Shown here in pieces: positions 45,337-53,553 of a stretch of 64,000 nt of DNA. The stretch is from Thiomicrorhabdus sp. 6S3-12 (GTDB taxonomy: Bacteria; Pseudomonadota; Gammaproteobacteria; Thiomicrospirales; Thiomicrospiraceae), in the NCBI RefSeq assembly GCF_017571475.1, contig NZ_JAGETW010000002.1:62001-126000 (forward strand), written 5' to 3'. Each line of letters begins with the position of its first letter. Within the stretch, counting starts at the first letter, position 1. Position numbers and translations under genes: made by a program. A model generated the notes under the pieces. It ran no database searches. It worked only from the letters and a program-made list of their open reading frames with translations, and was not told the origin of the DNA.

Positions 45337-45943
45337 GCTGTTCCCTCCTTAATTGCGGCAAAACCGTCAGGATATCGTCTTTCGCCTGCTGAACGATCTG
45401 CTCTGCATCGCCTTGAGCCAGACCGGCGGCATGAATAAAATACAGCTCTTTCAAACCGATAAAATTCAGCATGGTTTTCAAATGCCCGTCAAGATAATTC
45501 ATCGTCTGCGCTTCGCCCTGTCGATAATCTCCGCCGGAACTCAGAATAATAAAGACCGGTTTATCCTCGACTAGTCCTTGCGGTCCCTGTTCAGTATAGC
45601 GGAAGGTCTTTCCGGCTCTAAGCACCTGATCAAAAAAGCTTTTTAAATTGGCTGGCACCCCGAAATTATACATAGGCGCCGTAATGATGACGGCATCCGC
45701 CGCCTTGAGCTGTTCAATCAAGCGGTCCGAAAGACTCAAAAGATCCAGTTGTTCCGGTGTCGGTTCTGGGTTGAACGCCGCCGCAAGATATTCGGAATCA
45801 ATCGGCCGAATAGAGGATTGCGCCAAATCCAGATGATTAAGTTCCTTCGGAGCAAGATAAGCCGTCAAAAAATCTCCCAACTGTTTTGAACTGGACTGTT
45901 CAACCGGCTGTAGACTGGCATCGATGCGCATAATATTGTTCAT
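45329..45943 (-). CDS. azoR: FMN-dependent NADH-azoreductase / quinone reductase
   Basis: 204-aa flavodoxin-fold enzyme of the AzoR family, reducing quinones and azo compounds with NADH and FMN. Motifs: the FMN-phosphate loop near SSSKQLGDFL, and ITAPMYNFGVPANLKSFFDQ, characteristic of the family. AGGAG lies 7 bases before the ATG at 45943; a GTG two codons upstream (45949) is closer to the site and less likely. It overlaps the pirin gene and is divergent from the methyltransferase-LysR pair. Confidence 0.92.
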   Translation of the reverse strand: MNNIMRIDASLQPVEQSSSKQLGDFLTAYLAPKELNHLDLAQSSIRPIDSEYLAAAFNPEPTPEQLDLLSLSDRLIEQLKAADAVIITAPMYNFGVPANLKSFFDQVLRAGKTFRYTEQGPQGLVEDKPVFIILSSGGDYRQGEAQTMNYLDGHLKTMLNFIGLKELYFIHAAGLAQGDAEQIVQQAKDDILTVLPQLRREQHA

Positions 45944-46010
45944 TTTCACTCTCCTGTTTAATTCGGTGACAGTTTCAGTCTAAACAGAGCGTAGATGAAT
46001 AAAAAGCAGG

Positions 46011-46042
46011 TTAGACGCATCTAAATACTGCGTAATTTGCAG
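46011..46042. promoter_or_regulatory. Candidate LysR-type operator
   Basis: In the 164-base divergent region, TTAGA-CGCA-TCTAA (46011-46024) and CTGC-GTAATTT-GCAG (46028-46042) lie side by side. The second fits the T-N11-A motif of LysR-type regulators, and a LysR gene is two genes away. Confidence 0.4.
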
Positions 46043-46107
46043 CAATAAGCAATTTATATTCGCGTAAAATTATCCCAAACACAATAACCTTTAGCGGAGT
46101 TTGCGCA

Positions 46108-46716
46108 GTGGCCACAATATGGGACAAACGGTATTCAAGCGAAGAGTATCAATATGGAACCGAAGCCAACGACTTCCTTAAACAGAGCGTACACCACCTG
46201 CCGCAAACCGGTACAGGCAAAATCCTCTGCTTAGGCGAAGGAGAAGGCCGTAATGCGGTCTTTCTTGCCGAACAGGGGTTTGACGTCACTGCAGTTGATG
46301 CTTCCGAAATCGGTTTGCAGAAAGCTCTGGCGCTGGCAGAATCCCGAGGCGTCAGGATTTCTACCCAGGTTGCCGACTTGGCGAATTATGACTTGGGAAC
46401 AAACCGCTGGGACGGCATTATCTCGATTTTCTGCCATCTGCCCGAAGCCCTGCGTCTGAATCTGCATCAGAAAGTCGCTCTGGCACTTAAACCGCAAGGC
46501 GTATTTATTCTCGAAGCCTACCGACCCGAACAATTGCTCTTCGCCACTGGCGGGCCACCTCAGGTCGAACTGATGATGACGCTTGAAGGCCTTAAAAATG
46601 AACTGGCCGATTTGGAACATCGCCATCTGTGTGAACTGGAACGCGAAGTGAATGAAGGCGTACTGCACAACGGAATGGCGGCGGTAGTACAGCTGATTGC
46701 AACCAAAGAAGACTGA
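46108..46716 (+). CDS. SAM-dependent methyltransferase, TehB/thiopurine-like
   Basis: 202-aa class I methyltransferase starting with GTG at 46108 ((M)ATIWDKRYSSEEYQYGTEAN), GGAG upstream. Motif I is KILCLGEGEGRNAVFLAEQG, motif II region VTAVDASEIGLQKA. The W-D-x-RY-x(6)-Y-G start is typical of a family annotated near TehB and thiol/thiopurine methyltransferases. One base separates its stop from the LysR start, so they are co-transcribed. Substrate unknown; detoxification is plausible next to azoreductase. Confidence 0.82.
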   Translation: MATIWDKRYSSEEYQYGTEANDFLKQSVHHLPQTGTGKILCLGEGEGRNAVFLAEQGFDVTAVDASEIGLQKALALAESRGVRISTQVADLANYDLGTNRWDGIISIFCHLPEALRLNLHQKVALALKPQGVFILEAYRPEQLLFATGGPPQVELMMTLEGLKNELADLEHRHLCELEREVNEGVLHNGMAAVVQLIATKED

Positions 46717-46717
46717 A

Positions 46718-47638
46718 ATGCAAATTGAGCAACTGGAAATTTTCACCGAAGTTGTCCGTCTTGGCAGTTTTGCCGCTGTAGCCGAAAAACGCCAACTCAA
46801 CGCCACATCAATTTCCCGCAGCATTCAAGCATTGGAAACAGAACTTGGCGTCAAACTGTTACAGCGCAGTACCCGTAAACTGGATCTTACCGAGGCGGGC
46901 GACACCTATTACCAGCAGATACTTCCCATTCTGGATCATCTCGACCAAGCCAGACATAAAGCTCTGGATATTAAACAGGAACTCAAAGGAACTTTACGGG
47001 TCACCTTGCCGCTGGGCTTCGCCGAAGCTCAGGTCGTTCCGCTTATCCCGGAGTTTCGCCGAGACCATCCGGAATTGAAACTCGAACTTCTGATTACCGA
47101 CGAATGTCTCGATCTGGTTCAGGAAAAAATCGATATGGGCGTGCGCATCGGAAAAGTCTCCGAAGAAAACTGGGTCGCCAGACCATTAAAAACGCTACGT
47201 TTCGTGGCCTGCGCCAGCCCTCAGTTCTTACAAAATCACCCGATCTCTGAACCCGATGCGCTTGAACGGCTGCCATGCCTGAATTTCATAGCTAAGGCCG
47301 AAGCTAAACAATGGCGTTTTCATCACCGTCACAGCGGAAAAACCGAAACCATCTGGATCAATCAAGTGCTTCTGGCAACCCACGAACAGGCCGCCAAGAG
47401 TCTCTGTCTGGCCGGGGAAGGCGTCGCCCTGCTTCCGGATTGGCTGGTGCAGGAAGAGCTGCAAAGCGAACGTTTACTGGAAGTTTTTCCGGAACACGAT
47501 GTTCTCTATCTGCAAGCCGACAATCAGATCTGGTGCACTTACCCTAACCGCGAATACGTGCCCGCCAAAACCCGTGCTTTTCTCGACTTTCTGCAAGAGC
47601 GGCTGGGAAATAAAAAAGCCGGCAAAGCGCCGGCTTAA
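46718..47638 (+). CDS. LysR-family transcriptional regulator
   Basis: 306-aa LTTR: N-terminal HTH (about 1-60; FAAVAEKRQLNATSISRSIQALE) and a periplasmic-binding-protein-like effector domain (about 90-300). The ATG at 46718 (MQIEQLEIFTEVVRLGSF) is the family start; an earlier in-frame ATG at 46697 lies inside the preceding gene. It probably controls the divergent azoR-pirin pair, the common arrangement for this subfamily, from the operator-like repeats at 46011-46042. Its last codons form one arm of the hairpin that ends the converging gene. Confidence 0.9.
   Translation: MQIEQLEIFTEVVRLGSFAAVAEKRQLNATSISRSIQALETELGVKLLQRSTRKLDLTEAGDTYYQQILPILDHLDQARHKALDIKQELKGTLRVTLPLGFAEAQVVPLIPEFRRDHPELKLELLITDECLDLVQEKIDMGVRIGKVSEENWVARPLKTLRFVACASPQFLQNHPISEPDALERLPCLNFIAKAEAKQWRFHHRHSGKTETIWINQVLLATHEQAAKSLCLAGEGVALLPDWLVQEELQSERLLEVFPEHDVLYLQADNQIWCTYPNREYVPAKTRAFLDFLQERLGNKKAGKAPA
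47611..47636 (-). terminator. Terminator of the 106-aa secreted-protein gene
   Basis: AAGCCGGC (47616-47623) / GCCGGCTT (47629-47636), with a T-run on the minus strand (A-run 47612-47617). It is encoded inside the last codons of the LysR gene. Confidence 0.85.
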
Positions 47639-47655
47639 TTTACGCCAAAAGGATC

Positions 47656-47976
47656 TTAATCAATATCCGCGAAACCTGCGCTCAGCTGAGGCGTCGCTTT
47701 AATCAAATCATAGCTGGCACCGATTGCCGCATTATCAAAGGTAAAAGCGCCACCCAAATCAATCCCGACCTGTTGCCCATAAGAATAAGGGTAATAGGTC
47801 GCACCTATAGTCGCCACCACCTCTTCTTCTTTATCATTGGAAAGAATTTTTCCGGTAAAGCCTAACTCTCCACTAAACGTATAAGAAACTCCGACCATAA
47901 AAGTAGCGTCAGCCTGCGCCGAACCCGCCAGGGTGGCCGCTGACAAAAAAGCTGCCAGAATTAACTTCTTCTTCAT
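47656..47976 (-). CDS. Small exported protein, 106 aa, possible beta-barrel
   Basis: Signal peptide (1-22, ending AQA) followed by about 84 residues with alternating hydrophobic and polar residues and many Gly/Tyr (FMVGVSYTFSGELGF, GIDLGGAFTFDNAAIGASYD). It resembles a fragment or miniature of an outer-membrane beta-barrel, though it lacks a terminal aromatic residue. A GAGG-type site precedes the ATG at 47976. Convergent with the LysR gene. Family not recognised. Confidence 0.7.
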   Translation of the reverse strand: MKKKLILAAFLSAATLAGSAQADATFMVGVSYTFSGELGFTGKILSNDKEEEVVATIGATYYPYSYGQQVGIDLGGAFTFDNAAIGASYDLIKATPQLSAGFADID

Positions 47977-48125
47977 GTTTTTACCTCTAATTGAAATCCA
48001 ACTTAGTGTTGTTAAAAAACTATAGCCCGCTTAGTGCCGGATAAGTCTACCACGAAGTTTTCTGTTACACCTTTCAAATTCGCCTTTATAACCGGATTAT
48101 TGAGACCAACCGAATTTCGTCGCAA

Positions 48126-48153
48126 AGCAAAAAGCCGGCTCAAGGCCGGCTTT
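48126..48153 (-). terminator. Terminator of the 97-aa exported-protein gene
   Basis: AAAGCCGGC (48131-48139) / GCCGGCTTT (48145-48153), loop TCAAG; T-run on the minus strand. It is 55 bases past the stop at 48208. Confidence 0.8.
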
Positions 48154-48207
48154 CAACTCGATCACATCGCTCATGATTCAAAGATGTATGGCACTACACC
48201 ATTTAAA

Positions 48208-48501
48208 TCAATTCAGCTCATTCTGTACGAAACTGTTCCATTCTCTGATGGCACTGGCTGCTGCCTGCTGATGGACATCGATAGCGGCATTCTGCGCTTT
48301 GACATAATCACTGATGCACTTGTGATATTTTTGCTTGGCGTAATTGAACTCCCCCCATTCCGTCACGGAGTCGAACTTCGCCGGCTTCATCGGTTTGACG
48401 CATGAATGTTTAGGGGCATTAATATCGGCGGCAAAGGCAGGCGCTGCGACAATTGAAAAAGCAAATACCGCCAGCAGGGCTTTTTTTACAGGAAAAATCA
48501 T
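48208..48501 (-). CDS. Small exported protein, 97 aa, unknown
   Basis: Signal peptide MIFPVKKALLAVFAFSIVAA with cleavage likely after AFA, then a mature part of about 75 residues with two cysteines (HSCVKPMKP and YHKCISDY) that could form a disulfide, and a helical Ala/Gln-rich end. GAGGG lies about 10 bases before the ATG at 48501; the in-frame ATG at 48576 would bury the signal peptide. Own terminator. Family not recognised. Confidence 0.65.
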   Translation of the reverse strand: MIFPVKKALLAVFAFSIVAAPAFAADINAPKHSCVKPMKPAKFDSVTEWGEFNYAKQKYHKCISDYVKAQNAAIDVHQQAAASAIREWNSFVQNELN

Positions 48502-48850
48502 CGATCGAATTACCCTCGGAGTTGTCAGTGTTACTGAATATGCACCCAATATTATCAGCCTTAAAGGATAATTCAATCAAAAACATAATGTTATGTATAT
48601 AAAACAACTGAATAATATCAAAATTATTACGTTTTCCATCATCCCTTCACAAAGCACACGCCGTTTTACCGGGAGCTCGACGATCAATCAGTTCCCCCGG
48701 CTTTGATTGGCCGGACGCAAGCCGCAAACACGGTTCGAATCAAAATAATTTATCGCGCAAATTTCTGTATAGTAATCCTATCGATGTTCCAAATACCCCC
48801 TTCTCACTTTTTCGTGAAAGCGGTCATTATCGATGTGCAAGGAGACCATT
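48502..48850. other. Gene-free divergent region
   Basis: 349 bases between two divergent genes. The left half is A/T-rich. TGTATAGT at 48766-48773 is a possible extended -10 for the phosphodiesterase gene, without a good -35. Nothing else recognised. Confidence 0.4.
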
Positions 48851-51226
48851 ATGCTAACCGTACTAGGGGCTTCCGGCAGTCTGGATCAGGGCCGAAGCTG
48901 TACCTCTTTCCTTGTGGGAGAACATATTCTGATCGATGCCGGCAGCGTAATGCAGCCCTTGGGCAAAAAGAGCCTGCGTATCGAACATGTTCTGCTGACC
49001 CACTCTCATTTCGATCATATTGCGGACCTTCCTTTCCTGATCGAAACCCATTTTGCAGAACGTCGCCGACCGGTAAAACTGTACGCTTCCCGCGATACCC
49101 TGCAAGCGGTTAAAGAACATCTTTTCAATGGCATAATCTGGCCGGCGTTTCAAACCATCGAGCATCCCAAGCATAAAACACCTATGCTCGAATTCGTGGA
49201 AATCGAGGAAGATGTCTCCTTTCGGATCGGCGCCTACCAATTTACGCCAGTTGCCGCCAAACACACAGTGCCCACGTTCGGATTCATCATAAAAAAAGGC
49301 AAACGAGGCTGCGTGATCAGCGGTGATACCTATTTAAATCCGGCTCTGACACAACGTATCAACCGTGACCCGGAAATAAACAGTCTGCTTATCGAAACCT
49401 CTTTCCCTTCCAGCCTGAATACGATTGCCGAAAGAAGTCTGCACCTGACGCCCGACTTGTTAAAACAGCAACTCAACGACCTGAACCGCCCTTTAGCCAT
49501 ATATCTGTACCACCTTAAACCGGCCCATGAAACCCAGATCCGTCAGGAACTGCAAAACCAAGGGCTGCCAATCGGCAAAATTCTCGCGACCGGTGACAGC
49601 TTCAGCCCATTTGCACAACAGAGCACTTTTCGCGAACGGATCTTCTCGGAGAGCAGTGAAAAGAAACAGTTGCGCTCCCTGCTTCGTATCGCACAATCCC
49701 TTTCGGCCCAGACCAACACCGACCGTCTGATCGAGTCGATCCTTAAGGAGGCGATGGACTTCTCGGGTGCCGATGCCGGAACCCTGTACACTCTGTCGGA
49801 AGACAAACAAAAGCTGCAGTTTACCGTCGTGCAAAACCGCTCCCTGAAGATCAAAATGGGCGGCACGCAAAACCCCATAAGTTGGGAGCCGCTGCCGTTA
49901 TATCATCACGACGGCACGCCGAACTGCAAAATGGCGGCCGTTCTGTGCGCCCTGAGCAAGGAACCGATCAATATCCCCGACGCCTATTCCAATACCGATT
50001 TTGATTTCAGCGGAACCCGAGCGTTTGACGACAAAACCGGCTACCACTCGCAGTCTATGCTGGTAATTCCTCTTCTGGACCGGGATCAGCGGCTGCTCGG
50101 TGTACTGCAATTAATTAATAAACACGACAAATCAGGACAGGTACAGCCCTTTAATCAGCAGGATCAGCAAAACAGTATGGCGCTGGCATCGCAAGCCGCG
50201 ATCTCTCTGAACAACAGCTTATTGATCAAACGAATGGAAGAGCTGTTTGAAGCTTTCGCCCACGCCATCACAAAAGCGTTTGACGAGAAAAGCAGTTTCA
50301 CCGGTATCCATATCCGTCAGGTCGCAAAACTCGCCACTCTGATCGCCAAAGCGATTGACGAAGATGATACGATCTACAAAGACATCAACTATACGCCGGA
50401 AATGCACCACACCATCAAGATCGCCGCTCTGGTTCATGATGTCGGTAAAATCGCGACACCGGAATCGATTCTGCAGAAAGCGACAAAACTGGAAGCGATT
50501 TACGACCGTATCGAAAGCGTGCGTCTGCGTTTTGCCATTCTGGAACGCGATCTGCACCTGCAAGCCTTGCACAAACGAATTGAAAACCCCGAACAGACTC
50601 CTGACAGAGATGAGCAGGAACTACACGCCGGAATTCAGGAACTGCAAGACCAGTTCGACTTTCTCAAGAGCATGAATACCGGTCGAGAGTTTCTGGAACC
50701 GGATCATCTGCAAAGAATCCAGCAACTGGCTCAGATCTCTTTCGAGTTGGATGGCAAGCAGCACCCGCTACTGAGTGAAGACGAGGTGATCAACCTGAGC
50801 ATCCAACGAGGAACCTTGAATGACGCCGAACGCGAGACGATTATGGATCACGCGCGCATCTCGCTTGATATTCTGCAGACTTTACCGTTTCCCGAACAGT
50901 ACGAACGAATTGTCGACATTGCCGCCAACCATCATGAAAAACTCGACGGTAGCGGTTATCCGCGCGGACTGACCGCCAGTGAACTGACTCTGGAAGATCA
51001 TATTATGATTCTGGCGGATCTGTACGAGGCGCTTTCGTCACCGCAGCGCCCATACAAACAGCCTTTAAGCCTGCGACAAATCGCCGATATTCTCGGCGCC
51101 ATGGCCAACCACGGAGAAATCGACAAAACGCTACTGCGCTTCTTCTTCGAAAGCGGAACCTATCAGGACTACAACGCGGAACTGAATCCGGAACAGCTGA
51201 CCGATTTCGAATTAAAACTGAACTAA
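48851..51226 (+). CDS. Class II cyclic-nucleotide phosphodiesterase - GAF - HD-GYP fusion
   Basis: 791-aa cytoplasmic signalling enzyme. Residues 1 to about 255 are a metallo-beta-lactamase-fold domain of the class II 3',5'-cNMP phosphodiesterase type: THSHFDHIADL (His51, His53, Asp55, His56), AAKHTVPTFGFII, CVISGDTY and YLYHLKPAHETQI. About 275-440 is a GAF domain (SGADAGTLYTLS, MLVIPLLDRDQRLLGVLQLI). About 455-780 is an HD-GYP c-di-GMP phosphodiesterase with ALVHDVGKIATPES and HHEKLDGSGYPRGL, split by an insert of about 100 residues. AAGGAG precedes the ATG at 48851. The DUF3095 gene follows 12 bases later. It could link a cyclic mononucleotide to c-di-GMP. Confidence 0.88.
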   Translation: MLTVLGASGSLDQGRSCTSFLVGEHILIDAGSVMQPLGKKSLRIEHVLLTHSHFDHIADLPFLIETHFAERRRPVKLYASRDTLQAVKEHLFNGIIWPAFQTIEHPKHKTPMLEFVEIEEDVSFRIGAYQFTPVAAKHTVPTFGFIIKKGKRGCVISGDTYLNPALTQRINRDPEINSLLIETSFPSSLNTIAERSLHLTPDLLKQQLNDLNRPLAIYLYHLKPAHETQIRQELQNQGLPIGKILATGDSFSPFAQQSTFRERIFSESSEKKQLRSLLRIAQSLSAQTNTDRLIESILKEAMDFSGADAGTLYTLSEDKQKLQFTVVQNRSLKIKMGGTQNPISWEPLPLYHHDGTPNCKMAAVLCALSKEPINIPDAYSNTDFDFSGTRAFDDKTGYHSQSMLVIPLLDRDQRLLGVLQLINKHDKSGQVQPFNQQDQQNSMALASQAAISLNNSLLIKRMEELFEAFAHAITKAFDEKSSFTGIHIRQVAKLATLIAKAIDEDDTIYKDINYTPEMHHTIKIAALVHDVGKIATPESILQKATKLEAIYDRIESVRLRFAILERDLHLQALHKRIENPEQTPDRDEQELHAGIQELQDQFDFLKSMNTGREFLEPDHLQRIQQLAQISFELDGKQHPLLSEDEVINLSIQRGTLNDAERETIMDHARISLDILQTLPFPEQYERIVDIAANHHEKLDGSGYPRGLTASELTLEDHIMILADLYEALSSPQRPYKQPLSLRQIADILGAMANHGEIDKTLLRFFFESGTYQDYNAELNPEQLTDFELKLN

Positions 51227-51238
51227 AGGCTCCTTCCG

Positions 51239-52399
51239 ATGGCGACTTTTTTCGAAGAACAAATCCCTGTTTTCAAACGCCTTGAAGAGACGCTGTCAGC
51301 GCAATCCTATGTCGACATCCCGGCAGACTGGACAATCGTTATTGCCGACGTAATCGATTCAACGCGTGCCATCCAGGAAGGACGCTACCGTGACATCAAC
51401 GCCCTTGGCGGCAGTATTATCGCCGCCGTTTTAAACGCCGCCAAACCGAGACAGATTCCTTTTGTATTCGGCGGAGACGGCGCCAGCTTCTGCGTTCCTC
51501 CGCAAATGCTGGATCAAGTAAAACAGGCATTAAAAGGATGTCAGGAACTGGCTGAGGAAAACCTTCAACTGCAGCTGCGCGCAGGGCTGGTACCCTGTTC
51601 CGACCTGAGCTTACCGGTCCGTGTCTGTCGTCTGCAGCGAGCCGATCATCTAACGCAGTTTTTCTTTATCGGTAACGGTTTGCAGGAAGCCGAACACAAA
51701 ACCAAACAGGATCAACGCTATCTTTTGCCGGAAAACATTCAAGCCAATGCCGATTTTACCGGATTTGAATGCCGCTGGAATCTGGTTCCGTCCGCCAAGG
51801 AGATCACATTCAGTCTACTGGTTCAATCGCGCCTGCCGGAACAACCCGACTCTCTGGCGCTGTTTAGAACATTAACCGGCAAGCTGGATGAACTGATCGG
51901 CGCCGAGTCCGAACACCACCCGCTCGCAAGCGGGGAACTGACCATGTCTTACCGGACAGACAAACTTCGCGCCGAAGTCGCTGCCAAAGGACTGCATGCT
52001 TCGCCTCTGAAGCGCTTCTGGATCGGAATAAAAATCCGTTTGGAAAATATGATCGGCGAGTACTGGATGCGAAAGCATGTCAGTATCAACGGATACAATT
52101 GGGGAAATTACCGCAAAGAGTTAATCGAAAATGCCGACTACGAAAAACTGGACGATATTTATCGCTGCGTAATGAGCGCAGACAAAAAGGAACTGAAACA
52201 GTTAATCGGATGGCTTGAGAATGCCCACCGACAGGGAAAACTCTATTACGGTCTGCACCAAAGCGACGCCGCAATCGTGACCTGTCTGGTTTCGCAAAAC
52301 CACAGCAAACATACTCACTTTATCGACAGCTCAAAAGGCGGTTACGCCCTGGCTGCCAGACAACTGAAAGAGCAGATCCGACAAGACGAGAAACCATAA
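51239..52399 (+). CDS. DUF3095 protein, class III nucleotide-cyclase-like
   Basis: 386-aa soluble protein of the DUF3095 family, some members of which are annotated as adenylate cyclase. The N-terminal part looks like a class III cyclase: IVIADVIDSTRAIQEG (Asp37 and Asp40) for the first metal aspartate and VFGGDGASFCVP (Asp80) for the second, with LRAGLVPCSDL later. The C-terminal half has no motif I know. It lies 12 bases after a gene with a cyclic-nucleotide phosphodiesterase domain, so a make-and-break pair is an attractive reading. Activity is unproven, and it may instead only bind nucleotides. Confidence 0.75.
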   Translation: MATFFEEQIPVFKRLEETLSAQSYVDIPADWTIVIADVIDSTRAIQEGRYRDINALGGSIIAAVLNAAKPRQIPFVFGGDGASFCVPPQMLDQVKQALKGCQELAEENLQLQLRAGLVPCSDLSLPVRVCRLQRADHLTQFFFIGNGLQEAEHKTKQDQRYLLPENIQANADFTGFECRWNLVPSAKEITFSLLVQSRLPEQPDSLALFRTLTGKLDELIGAESEHHPLASGELTMSYRTDKLRAEVAAKGLHASPLKRFWIGIKIRLENMIGEYWMRKHVSINGYNWGNYRKELIENADYEKLDDIYRCVMSADKKELKQLIGWLENAHRQGKLYYGLHQSDAAIVTCLVSQNHSKHTHFIDSSKGGYALAARQLKEQIRQDEKP

Positions 52400-52485
52400 T
52401 CCGCTTACGCCTTCGACCGCACCTCTTTCAGTGTAAAAAAACCGGATGGAACAATACTTTTCCGATCGGGCAGGAGCCGTCAAAG

Positions 52486-52515
52486 GAGTTCACGAGAAAC
52501 GCCTCCTGTGAACTC
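52486..52515 (-). other. Hairpin between convergent genes
   Basis: GAGTTCAC (52486-52493) / GTGAACTC (52508-52515), 14-base loop, overlapping the stop of the SYLF lipoprotein gene. No U-run; possible 3'-end structure for either transcript. Confidence 0.35.
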
Positions 52516-53077
52516 AATTGAGTTCGTCATCTTTCCAGAACTTGGTACCCTTAACCGTCGCCTGTAAAGCTAAGCCGCTTTTGGTAAAGGTATACACGGT
52601 TACATCGCCGAAGTAGGCCTCGCCTTCCACCGAAGCGCCTTTATCGGTCACTTTAGCCGCCGCATCAGCATTGCCGCCGAACGTCCAGCCGCTGTCGATA
52701 AAGCGCTTCATCGCTTCCGGGGTATGAAAAACCATCACAATCCGATAATCTTTCACCCCCAACCCTAAACCGACGCCGCCTTCAGCCATATTCATATAGG
52801 TTCTTTGACCGCTGTGACGATTTGTCACCACTCCGTAACCGGTTCCGGCCGCCAGCAAAAACAGATTTACATTTGCGTTAGAGAAGACAGCATAGCCAGG
52901 CGACGCATTGATTTGCGTCCGGGCATGCGGCTTGATCGAATAGAGTTGCGTCAGCGTTTCGCTTTTCATTTTGAGGATCGCCTGCTGCTTATCGGCTTTA
53001 GAGCCGCTGCCCATAGAGGCGCAAGAAGCCAGGATAAAACTCAGAAAAAGCACCGAAAATAATCTTAAAAACAGCAT
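52514..53077 (-). CDS. SYLF/Ysc84-domain lipoprotein
   Basis: 187-aa exported lipoprotein. A type II signal ends in the lipobox LASC (Cys19), followed by a SYLF (YSC84-related) domain: INASPGYAVFSNANVNLFLL, GTGYGVVTNRHSGQRTYMNM, GLGLGVKDYRIVMVF and FGGNADAAAKV. SYLF domains bind lipids; bacterial lipoprotein members have unclear envelope roles. The ATG at 53077 fits the signal peptide. Single gene, convergent with the signalling module. Confidence 0.88.
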   Translation of the reverse strand: MLFLRLFSVLFLSFILASCASMGSGSKADKQQAILKMKSETLTQLYSIKPHARTQINASPGYAVFSNANVNLFLLAAGTGYGVVTNRHSGQRTYMNMAEGGVGLGLGVKDYRIVMVFHTPEAMKRFIDSGWTFGGNADAAAKVTDKGASVEGEAYFGDVTVYTFTKSGLALQATVKGTKFWKDDELN

Positions 53078-53265
53078 GATTCACCTCGCTTTGAATTCAA
53101 TGACGTCGATAAAAATTATAAACTGCCTCAATCCGCAATATGCGTAACGCCGTATGAAAGTTTTTTATGCTTCAACAGTCTGCTTAAAACAGCCCCCGAA
53201 AACCCGTAAAGATGAGCCCCTGAAGATTTTTTTCGCATAGAGTGAAAAAAATTCATTATCAGCTA

Positions 53266-53293
53266 TTGACGACGGCGCAGAAATGTCTAAAAT
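53266..53293 (+). promoter_or_regulatory. Promoter of tRNA-Leu
   Basis: TTGACG (53266-53271), 16-base spacer, TAAAAT (53288-53293). The mature tRNA starts 12 bases later, so transcription begins almost at its 5' end; the discriminator (CACCGC) is GC-rich as in stringently controlled promoters. Confidence 0.75.
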
Positions 53294-53305
53294 TCACCGC
53301 ACCAA

Positions 53306-53389
<84 letters not shown>

Positions 53390-53394
53390 TATTC

Positions 53395-53430
53395 AAAAAC
53401 CCCAGATCGGGAAACCGACCTGGGGTTTTT
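53395..53430 (+). terminator. Terminator of tRNA-Leu
   Basis: AAAAACCCCAG (53395-53405) pairs with CTGGGGTTTTT (53420-53430), with an inner TCGG/CCGA helix, directly after the tRNA. Confidence 0.9.
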
Positions 53431-53553
53431 CTGTATTTAGCGGACGGAAACCCGCACCGCATTTCCAAAGTCCTTCTGTTCTCGGCGATCAGATGCTCTG
53501 CAGAAAGCACTTTATCACTCTTACTAGCCCTCTCCTGAGTAAGATTCACCCGG

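Noticed and set aside
48703-49113. 136-codon plus-strand frame overlapping the phosphodiesterase start
   Set aside because: Overlaps the metallo-beta-lactamase domain in another frame and has no ribosome binding site; the AAGGAG before 48851 belongs to the real gene.
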